A stretch of DNA of 5,941 nucleotides from Clostridiales bacterium (lineage in GTDB: Bacteria > Bacillota > Clostridia > Oscillospirales > QAMX01), in contig QAMX01000131.1 in assembly GCA_003149835.1 (NCBI GenBank), forward strand, positions 1 through 5,941. The letters are read 5' to 3'. The notes below the pieces were generated by a model that was given only the letters and a program-made list of their open reading frames with translations, was not told the origin of the DNA and did no database searches. This document shows positions 1-4,433 of the stretch, one piece after another. The position numbers were made by a program, and so were the translations under genes. How positions within the stretch are numbered: position 1 is the stretch's first letter; each line of letters begins with the position of its first letter.

Positions 1-66
1 TCTCTCCCTCCGTCAAAAATCTTCGATTTTTGACACCTCCCTCATCAGAGGGAGGCTTGGGGCGGA
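1..66 (+). repeat. Double-hairpin repeat, copy 1
   Basis: This is the leftmost visible copy; more may lie beyond the window edge. It contains two perfect palindromes in tandem. Hairpin A has arms GTCAAAAATC (12-21) and GATTTTTGAC (25-34) around a 3-base loop. Hairpin B has arms CCTCCCTC (36-43) and GAGGGAGG (48-55) around ATCA. A TCTCTCCCTCC lead precedes hairpin A and CTTGGGGCGGA follows hairpin B. A GC-rich linker (67-84) leads to copy 2, which begins 84 bases after this one. Short repeats of this CTCCCTC/GAGGGAG style are, from memory, common in Oscillospirales genomes. Their function is unknown; a non-autonomous mobile repeat or an RNA-level processing or termination element are both possible. 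Confidence 0.9.
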
Positions 67-84
67 CGGCGCGCGGCGGGGGTT

Positions 85-149
85 TCTCTCCCTCCGTCAA
101 AAATCTCCGATTTTTGACACCTCCCTCATCAGAGGGAGGCTTGGGGCGG
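85..149 (+). repeat. Double-hairpin repeat, copy 2
   Basis: This is a near-identical direct copy of the repeat at 1-66. The visible differences are a T-to-C change in the loop of hairpin A (TCC instead of TTC) and G instead of A at the last base. Both stems remain perfect. The GC-rich linker that follows (150-171) resembles the linker after copy 1, so the real unit is probably about 84 bases: two hairpins plus a G/C-rich tail. Confidence 0.9.
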
Positions 150-171
150 GGCGCGCGGCGGCGGGGCGGCT

Positions 172-223
172 CCAAGGCTCCCTCTGACGAGGGAGCTGTC
201 AGCGCAGCTGACTGAGGGAGAGA
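172..223 (-). repeat. Double-hairpin repeat, copy 3 (inverted, variant stems)
   Basis: Read on the minus strand this aligns with the other copies, from the CCAAG end (172) to the GAGGGAGAGA end (223). Both stems differ in sequence but remain perfect. Hairpin A is shortened to GTCAGC (198-203), loop GCA, GCTGAC (207-212). Hairpin B is GCTCCCTC (177-184), loop TGAC, GAGGGAGC (189-196), with its outermost pair changed on both sides relative to the other copies. The stop codon of the DUF559 gene (199-201) lies inside hairpin A. The copy sits almost exactly where the next 84-base unit after copy 2 would be expected (about 169), but in opposite orientation. Confidence 0.85.
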
Positions 224-567
224 TGTTTGACAGCCGAATCGATATATTCGCATACGCCGCTGAAATTGCGGTCAATATCCAGATTGCAGATCCTTAATAC
301 GGTGATTCCCATAGTCTCTAATTCTTTTGTGCGGATTTCATCTTTTTCTGTCTGCTGTGTCGTATAGTGTCCTCCGCCGTCAAGTTCTACTGCCAAACAC
401 GCCTTCGCACAGTAAAAATCTACAATATAATTGCCGATGGCCTTTTGTCTTTGGAAACGCACGGGATAATCCCTCAGAAAATCATACCAGAGTTTTCGTT
501 CCCACGGCGTCATATTTTTTCTCAATGCTTTTGCAAGGGGAATATTGGTTTTGTTGTATTCTTTCAT
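199..567 (-). CDS. DUF559 domain protein (Vsr-like predicted endonuclease)
   Basis: The 122-residue product has the typical full length of stand-alone DUF559 proteins, which are related to very-short-patch-repair nucleases and have a PD-(D/E)XK-type fold. Visible landmarks are an N-terminal helix with TPWER (Glu23), RFQRQKAIGNYIVDFYC with Asp50, AVELDGGGHY with Glu61, Asp63 and His67, and the strand VLRICNLDI. Asp50 and Glu61-x-Asp63 are the likely metal-binding residues. The ATG at 567 is chosen because GGAGG (576-580) lies 8 bases upstream; the open frame continues to a TTG at 600 but only through repeat sequence. The C-terminus (HLSLSQLR) is encoded by repeat copy 3. Base composition is lower in GC than the neighbours (25 of 60 bases at 421-480, against 35 of 60 at 2221-2280), which suggests transfer. 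No own promoter is evident; the gene may be read through from the genes upstream on the same strand. Actual nuclease activity is inferred from the family only. Confidence 0.85.
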   Translation of the reverse strand: MKEYNKTNIPLAKALRKNMTPWERKLWYDFLRDYPVRFQRQKAIGNYIVDFYCAKACLAVELDGGGHYTTQQTEKDEIRTKELETMGITVLRICNLDIDRNFSGVCEYIDSAVKHLSLSQLR

Positions 568-575
568 ATTCTCTC

Positions 576-580
576 CCTCC
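576..580 (-). promoter_or_regulatory. Ribosome binding site of the DUF559 gene, derived from the repeat
   Basis: On the minus strand GGAGG is followed by 8 bases and then ATG (567). It belongs to a partial duplicate (570-581) of the TCTCTCCCTCCG lead of repeat copy 4 (585-596), with TTT between the two. Translation initiation of this gene therefore depends on repeat sequence. Confidence 0.7.
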
Positions 581-584
581 GTTT

Positions 585-650
585 TCTCTCCCTCCGTCAA
601 AAATCTTCGATTTTTGACGCCTCCCTCATCAGAGGGAGGCTTGGGGCGGA
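585..650 (+). repeat. Double-hairpin repeat, copy 4
   Basis: This is a direct copy matching copy 1 almost base for base; one visible change is GACGCC instead of GACACC between the two hairpins. Hairpin A runs from GTCAAAAATC to GATTTTTGAC around position 607, and hairpin B is CCTCCCTC-ATCA-GAGGGAGG. Together with the inverted copy at 172-223 it flanks the DUF559 gene, with the CTCTCCCTC ends of both copies facing the gene. Copy 5 begins 83 bases later, after a linker (651-667) like the one between copies 1 and 2. Confidence 0.9.
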
Positions 651-667
651 AGGCGCGGCGGTGGAGC

Positions 668-723
668 TCTCTCCCTCCGTCAAAAATCTTCGATTTTTGA
701 CACCTCCCTCATCAGAGGGAGGC
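668..723 (+). repeat. Double-hairpin repeat, copy 5, just past the DUF6320 gene
   Basis: Both perfect hairpins are present, but the CTTGGGGCGGA tail is replaced by GAGGGAGGCC leading directly into the stop codon of the DUF6320 gene at 733-735. For a leftward transcript the two hairpins follow the stop by about 10 bases, a position where they could stall polymerase or protect the 3' end. No clean U-run follows hairpin A, so I do not call a classical intrinsic terminator. Confidence 0.85.
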
Positions 724-732
724 GAGGGAGGC

Positions 733-1395
733 CTATACGTGGAACAGCCCTTCCATTTTCTCGTCGAACTGGCGGCTGAGGAAATATTTCAGCCCGAAGA
801 TACAGAGCGCGTCGTAGACGCCGAGGATGAGCCAGAGCTTGGTGTTTGGATAGACGCCGAGGAAGCCGAGCGGGATCATAATCACGCACAGCGCCGCGAA
901 GACGACGAGCGTCGAGCCGACGACGCTCCATTTCAGCCGCCCGATCAGCGAGCAGAACAGCACGACCGTGATCCCCGCGCCGACGACGGCGGGCCACACA
1001 AACGTGATCGACCAGCGCGAAAAGCCGTAGATAAAATCGACGGCGAAGGACGCCGCCCAGAGCACGAGCACGTCGGCGACGATGAAGCTGCCGAACGGCT
1101 TTGCGTAAAAAATCGGCCGGAAGACCAGAAACCACAGGCAGACGAGCGACGCGGCGACGATCAGCGACCAGCCGAAGGAGCCTCCGGTGATAAAATCGAT
1201 AAACACGGCGACGAGCGAGCCGACGATCACAAGAAAGCGGAGGATATTTTTGGAGACGGAGCGTTTGTCCGTCACTTCCGGATACAGCTCCGCCTCGGGC
1301 GCGCCGTCGCGGATCAGGCGGCCGCAGAGCGGGCAGTGCGCGTTATGCGGCACGGAGACGCCGCAGGAGACGCAGAATTTTTTTGTTTCACTCAT
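733..1395 (-). CDS. DUF6320 zinc-ribbon integral membrane protein
   Basis: The 220-residue protein begins with a zinc ribbon: Cys8-x2-Cys11 and Cys21-x2-Cys24 (CVSCG ... CPLCG). A short charged linker follows, then about six hydrophobic segments at roughly residues 51-69, 74-92, 102-122, 128-150, 156-180 and 186-205, ending in a short polar tail. This architecture matches the DUF6320 family of Firmicutes as I remember it; the biochemical role is unknown. The ribbon is expected to be cytoplasmic. The ATG at 1395 is chosen over an upstream TTG at 1416 because it has GAGG about 9 bases upstream and makes the overlap ATGAGTGA with the stop of the acyltransferase gene, an arrangement typical of translational coupling. 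The two proteins are therefore likely made in fixed ratio and may work together at the membrane. The repeat array begins right after the stop codon. Confidence 0.8.
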   Translation of the reverse strand: MSETKKFCVSCGVSVPHNAHCPLCGRLIRDGAPEAELYPEVTDKRSVSKNILRFLVIVGSLVAVFIDFITGGSFGWSLIVAASLVCLWFLVFRPIFYAKPFGSFIVADVLVLWAASFAVDFIYGFSRWSITFVWPAVVGAGITVVLFCSLIGRLKWSVVGSTLVVFAALCVIMIPLGFLGVYPNTKLWLILGVYDALCIFGLKYFLSRQFDEKMEGLFHV

Positions 1396-2677
1396 TTGAT
1401 TCAACCTCAATCTCAATGCCTTCGTCTTTCAGAAAGCCGAAAAACCGCGCCTGAACCTCGCTCTCCGGCGAGCGCGAGGTAAAGGTCAGGCAGAGCGTAT
1501 CGCGAAAGGTGGCGGCGGCGAGCATGAGCGCCAGCGCGGGCGAGCAGCCGAGCGCAAACTCGACGCTTTTGACGTGCGCGGCGACGCAGTCGGGCAGGGA
1601 GACGACGCCGATGTTGGAGAGCGCCGAGGTGTAGCGGCTCTCGCCGTATTTGAGAAAGGCGATTTTCAGGGCGAGATTTTTCAAAAACAGCGGCGCTAAG
1701 CGCAGCGCGAAATTGCGCTCGGCGGCGACGTTTTTGGAAAAAGCGCGCTGTAAGGAGGCGCTCTCAAAACCGTCTCTGAGCTGCGGGACGATCTCGGCCA
1801 GAATGTCGTCGAGCGTCATCTCCGGCTTCGGAGAAGCGACGCCGGCGTTCACGTAGAGGGAAAAGTTGCGCAGCGTATCGGACGGGAAGAAGCGCCGCAG
1901 GTTGACGGGCACGGAAATGCGCACGGGGCGTTTGAGCTTTGACTGCGGCGTACAGGCGATAAAGGCGCGGATATACTGGGCGGCTAAGTACTGCGTCACC
2001 GTCGCGCCGCGCTTTTGGGCGGCGGCGTGGACGGCGGCGGCGCTCATTTTGCCGCTGATCACGCGCAGATAGCCGTCTCCGGCCGGGCGGCGGACTTTAT
2101 AATGATACGCCTTGGGCTCGGCGCGGCTGACGCCGGAGGTCTTTTGATACCAGCGCATAAACCCGTCCTCGGCTTCCGAGGCCAGCGGCTTGCCGCGCGG
2201 GTCGGCCAGCGACCAGCGCGCGTCTTCCACGTCGACGCCGCGCAGGGAGAGATAGTGCATGGCGAGCGTTTTGAGAAAGACCAGCGCCCCCGTCCCGTCG
2301 GCGGCGGCGTGGAACAGCTCGACGGAGATGCGGCTTTTATAGTAGACGACGCGGAACACCGGCAGGTCGGAATGGCCGATCTCAATGGGCGCGCACGGGT
2401 AAAGCCGCTCCTCGCCGACGATCTGCTCCGAATACGTCGGCTCAAAATAATACCAGAAAACGCCGGTGCGGAGCTGGACGTAAAACGTCGGGAAGCGGCC
2501 GCGCAGGTCGCGCACGGCCTGCGCGAGCGTCTCGCCGTCGACCGGCTCGTCGAGCACGACGCTCATGCGGAACGTGCTGTTCCAGTGCCGCTGGCTCGTC
2601 GCCGGATAGATCTTGGCGGCGTTGTCGAGCTTATACCAATGGTGATTCTGTTGATGTGATTCGCGCGCTTTCGGCAT
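1388..2677 (-). CDS. Condensation-type acyltransferase (alcohol acetyltransferase-like)
   Basis: The 429-residue product has the two-lobed layout of the CoA-dependent acyltransferase superfamily (NRPS condensation, WS/DGAT, PapA and alcohol acetyltransferase proteins). Near residue 123 it has LFHAAADGTG, matching the HHxxxDG active-site motif with Phe122 in place of the first His; His123 would be the catalytic base and Asp127 the structural Asp. Further landmarks are PVNLRRFFPS (about 257-266), which resembles the conserved PVxLR segment of the C-terminal lobe, and SALSNIG (about 351-357), which resembles the SN(V/I)xG motif of this superfamily. No signal peptide or membrane span is visible. 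The probable reaction is transfer of an acyl group from CoA or a carrier to an alcohol or amine; the substrate is unknown. The gene overlaps the DUF6320 gene by 8 bases. The start is uncertain: ATG 2677 is preferred because the GTG at 2689 is only 1 base from the GGAGG, though the GGAGG-to-ATG spacing of 13 is long. Confidence 0.8.
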   Translation of the reverse strand: MPKARESHQQNHHWYKLDNAAKIYPATSQRHWNSTFRMSVVLDEPVDGETLAQAVRDLRGRFPTFYVQLRTGVFWYYFEPTYSEQIVGEERLYPCAPIEIGHSDLPVFRVVYYKSRISVELFHAAADGTGALVFLKTLAMHYLSLRGVDVEDARWSLADPRGKPLASEAEDGFMRWYQKTSGVSRAEPKAYHYKVRRPAGDGYLRVISGKMSAAAVHAAAQKRGATVTQYLAAQYIRAFIACTPQSKLKRPVRISVPVNLRRFFPSDTLRNFSLYVNAGVASPKPEMTLDDILAEIVPQLRDGFESASLQRAFSKNVAAERNFALRLAPLFLKNLALKIAFLKYGESRYTSALSNIGVVSLPDCVAAHVKSVEFALGCSPALALMLAAATFRDTLCLTFTSRSPESEVQARFFGFLKDEGIEIEVESNE

Positions 2678-2690
2678 GGTTGCCTTCACT

Positions 2691-2695
2691 CCTCC
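2691..2695 (-). promoter_or_regulatory. Candidate ribosome binding site of the acyltransferase gene
   Basis: GGAGG on the minus strand stands 13 bases before ATG 2677 and only 1 base before GTG 2689, which argues against the GTG. A second weak site, AAGG (2683-2686), is 5 bases from the ATG. The GGAGG directly follows a small possible hairpin, CCCG-CGG-CGGG, which could limit access to it. Confidence 0.45.
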
Positions 2696-2731
2696 CGCCG
2701 CGGGCAGGGCTTTGCCGCCACAGTCTGTTTT

Positions 2732-2760
2732 ATTATATCATAGATATCCGGAGAAATCCA
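2732..2760 (-). promoter_or_regulatory. Proximal leftward promoter (extended -10)
   Basis: On the minus strand there is a perfect extended -10, TG-A-TATAAT (2740-2732). At 17 bases the -35 position holds only TGGATT (2760-2755), so the promoter would rely on the TGn extension. Transcription would start near 2725, leaving a leader of about 48 bases before the acyltransferase start. Confidence 0.5.
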
Positions 2761-2792
2761 GAAAAGGAAAGCCGCAGGCGGCGATTTCTCCG
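2749..2792. promoter_or_regulatory. Nested inverted repeat in the acyltransferase leader
   Basis: A perfect 10-base inverted repeat, CGGAGAAATC (2749-2758) and GATTTCTCCG (2783-2792), encloses 24 bases. These include a smaller GCCG-CAGG-CGGC hairpin (2771-2782) that directly abuts the right arm. It lies between the two leftward promoters, inside the leader of the distal transcript and overlapping the -35 region of the proximal promoter. It could be an operator, or an RNA structure in the leader; the sequence does not decide between them. Confidence 0.5.
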
Positions 2793-2821
2793 TGCGGCGC
2801 TTATACTGTTTTTCGCCTTAT

Positions 2822-2850
2822 ATTATGTCACACATAGTATTTTCTGTCAA
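2822..2850 (-). promoter_or_regulatory. Distal leftward promoter of the acyltransferase operon
   Basis: On the minus strand a consensus -35 TTGACA (2850-2845) is followed by a 17-base spacer and CATAAT (2827-2822), with TGA just before the -10 giving an extended -10. This is a strong sigma-A type match (11 of 12 hexamer positions). The start would be near 2815, giving a leader of about 138 bases that contains the nested inverted repeat. Confidence 0.7.
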
Positions 2851-2909
2851 GAGGCGTTTCGGCGCGCAGGCGCGCATTTGAATAAATTCTGAATACGGCG
2901 GCGGGGGAA

Positions 2910-2938
2910 TTGAAAAATCCGGCCGGCCGGTGTATAAT
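2910..2938 (+). promoter_or_regulatory. Rightward sigma-A promoter of the lipoprotein gene
   Basis: TTGAAA (2910-2915), a 17-base spacer and TATAAT (2933-2938) give 11 of 12 consensus positions. Transcription should start near 2945, about 35 bases before the lipoprotein ATG. The spacer contains the 12-base palindrome CCGGCCGGCCGG (2919-2930), an unusual G+C block between the two hexamers and a possible operator. The promoter is back to back with the distal leftward promoter, about 60 bases away. Confidence 0.75.
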
Positions 2939-2965
2939 GTAAATGGAGAAAAATCCGCATGAGGA

Positions 2966-2971
2966 AGGAGG
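2966..2971 (+). promoter_or_regulatory. Ribosome binding site deciding the lipoprotein start
   Basis: AGGAGG with 8 bases to ATG 2980 is an ideal Shine-Dalgarno. An in-frame ATG at 2959 would put this site inside the coding sequence and would itself have only a GGAG lying at the predicted transcription start. Confidence 0.75.
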
Positions 2972-2979
2972 CTGCCGCG

Positions 2980-4353
2980 ATGAGGCGGTTGATCGTTTGG
3001 CTTTTGGCCGTGTGCGCGGCGGCGGGGCTGTCGGGCTGTATGATGATGAACAGCTCCGACCTGCTGACGCTGCCCGAAATCTCGCCGGAGCACCGGCAGC
3101 TTTTGCAGCTCATCAATTCCGTCACCGCCTCGGCGAACTGGTCGACGACGAATCCGGTCGCCGGGTCGAACCGGCTGACGACGCAGTTCGTCGATTTATA
3201 CAGCGACGGGATTCCGGAGGCGGCGGCGTTTTTCAGAAATCAGAAGGATTTTAAGCTGCGCGCCGTTTTATATACCAAGACGGGCAGCGCCAGCTATACC
3301 GAGCTGTGCTCGGTCGAAATGCCCGGCGAGCAGTTTCACCGCGTCGATTACGCGGATTTAGACGGCGACGGCAGCATGGAGCTGCTCGTCGGCGTCCGCT
3401 ACGACACGGCGGCCATCTACGGGCTGCACGTCTATTCGATTCAGAACGGCGAGGCGGCGGAGCTGCTGGATACGACCTACACCGACTTTGCGATCTACGA
3501 CCTCGACGGCGACGGCATGAACGAGGTGCTGACAGTCAACAGCGACGAGAGCGGCGTAAACGCTTACGCGGAGCTGTTCGCATACGAGGGCGCGGAGATG
3601 ACGAGCTTAGGCTCGGCGCCGGTCAGCGCCGAGGTGCGCGCGCCCTCGGCCATGCGCACGGGAATGCTCAACGCCGAGATGCCCGCGGTGATCGCCGAGG
3701 GCAGCTTTACCGATTCCAGCGGCGCGGTGAAATACCTCTCCGACGTGTTCGTCTTCCGGCCGGAGCAGGGGCTTGTCAACCTCTCTTATGCAGAGCTGTT
3801 CAAACAGAGCTTTGAGACGCAGCGGACGGTTCCGCTCGCTTTTTCCGACGTGGATTTCGACGGCTTTCTGGAATTCCCGATCTCCGTCTCCTCGCCGGCG
3901 GCGGCCGTAGCCAACGCCGTCTCCGGCCAGCACGTCCGCTGGTACGGCTATACGCCGGCCGGCAACGTCGAGGCCAAGGCCGACACCTATCACGCCGCGG
4001 ACGGCGCATGGTTTTTCCTGCTGCCGCCGTCGTGGCGCGACAGGGCCTACGTTCGGGACGTGGCCACGTCGGATTACCAGACCGCCGTGTTCGCCTGCGA
4101 GCAGGACGGTATGCAGCATGAGCTGATGACGCTCTATCTGTTCGACTCGGAGCTTGATATGCGCCGCTGCGACGTCGACGGGCTCATCTCCGTCGCGCAG
4201 TACGGCGGCGTCTGGTATGCGGCGCGGCTGCCCGACGCGGACGACCGCGCCCTGTCCGCGGAGATGTATCTCTCCGGCGCCGACGAGATCCGGCAGCGGC
4301 TGGCGTTTATCACCTCGGGCGGCGATTACAGGCGCGCGGCAGCGCTGAAATAG
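2980..4353 (+). CDS. Secreted lipoprotein with FG-GAP/VCBS-like Asp-rich repeats
   Basis: The 457-residue protein begins with a lipoprotein signal peptide: MRR, a hydrophobic stretch, then the lipobox LSGC with Cys20 as the lipidated residue. It should be anchored on the outer face of the membrane. Three blocks carry calcium-loop-like motifs followed by hydrophobic strands: DLDGDGSMELLVG (Asp126, 128, 130), DLDGDGMNEVLTV (Asp174, 176, 178) and DVDFDGFLEFPI (Asp290, 292, 294). A fourth, degenerate one lies at DLYSDGIPEAAAF (Asp72-Asp76). Such D-x-D-G-D-G repeats are typical of FG-GAP/VCBS beta-propeller blades and related cell-surface modules. The C-terminal third (about 320-457) has no motif I recognise. 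No catalytic residues are apparent, so a binding or sensing role is more likely than an enzymatic one. The gene has its own promoter, and the glycyl radical enzyme gene follows after 80 bases on the same strand, but a shared function is not demonstrated. Confidence 0.8.
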   Translation: MRRLIVWLLAVCAAAGLSGCMMMNSSDLLTLPEISPEHRQLLQLINSVTASANWSTTNPVAGSNRLTTQFVDLYSDGIPEAAAFFRNQKDFKLRAVLYTKTGSASYTELCSVEMPGEQFHRVDYADLDGDGSMELLVGVRYDTAAIYGLHVYSIQNGEAAELLDTTYTDFAIYDLDGDGMNEVLTVNSDESGVNAYAELFAYEGAEMTSLGSAPVSAEVRAPSAMRTGMLNAEMPAVIAEGSFTDSSGAVKYLSDVFVFRPEQGLVNLSYAELFKQSFETQRTVPLAFSDVDFDGFLEFPISVSSPAAAVANAVSGQHVRWYGYTPAGNVEAKADTYHAADGAWFFLLPPSWRDRAYVRDVATSDYQTAVFACEQDGMQHELMTLYLFDSELDMRRCDVDGLISVAQYGGVWYAARLPDADDRALSAEMYLSGADEIRQRLAFITSGGDYRRAAALK

Positions 4354-4419
4354 GCGGAAAAGCTGCGTTTTGACGGATTTTCGCAATCAGAATGGATTGA
4401 CGCGCGGCAAGCGCGATTC

Positions 4420-4425
4420 GGGAGG
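4420..4425 (+). promoter_or_regulatory. Ribosome binding site of the glycyl radical enzyme gene
   Basis: GGGAGG lies 8 bases before ATG 4434, which supports this start and with it the unusually short N-terminal region of the enzyme. The 80-base gap before the gene has no convincing promoter or terminator; it holds a TTGACG (4370-4375) without a good -10, and a 5-base GC hairpin CGCGC/GCGCG (4401-4415) just upstream of this site. Cotranscription with the lipoprotein gene is likely. Confidence 0.7.
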
Positions 4426-4433
4426 TACGCTTT

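Noticed and set aside
30..215. Rightward 61-codon frame across the repeats with a repeated RFLTPPSSEGG peptide
   Set aside because: The peptide repetition is just the DNA repeat translated. There is no ribosome binding site and the frame runs through both hairpins.
700..723. Classical intrinsic terminator for the DUF6320 operon
   Set aside because: The hairpins of repeat copy 5 are well placed, but neither is followed by a T-run on the leftward strand; the same hairpins occur four more times without a gene end beside most of them.
1..735. CRISPR array
   Set aside because: Repeats are 52-66 bases with internal hairpins, one copy is inverted, and the intervals between adjacent copies are similar GC-rich linkers, not unique spacers.
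367..1482. Rightward 371-codon open frame
   Set aside because: It runs antisense to the DUF559 and DUF6320 genes and through two repeat copies. Its composition (Arg/Asp/Glu/Ala-rich, low complexity) is typical of the opposite strand of a GC-rich gene, whereas the minus-strand products have clear domains.
2015..2659. Rightward 214-codon open frame
   Set aside because: It is antisense to the acyltransferase gene, with no recognisable domain and no plausible ribosome binding site.
2862..2875. GCGCGC-AG-GCGCGC inverted repeat between the divergent promoters
   Set aside because: It is low-complexity alternating GC in a GC-rich region, too simple to claim as an operator.
4354..4384. Intrinsic terminator after the lipoprotein gene
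   Set aside because: GCGGAAAA and TTTTCGC can pair only with a bulge and a weak A-T stem, and no T-run follows.
3607..4386. Leftward 259-codon open frame
   Set aside because: It is antisense to the lipoprotein gene, Arg/Gly/His-rich, with no domain; the plus-strand frame has a signal peptide, promoter and repeats.
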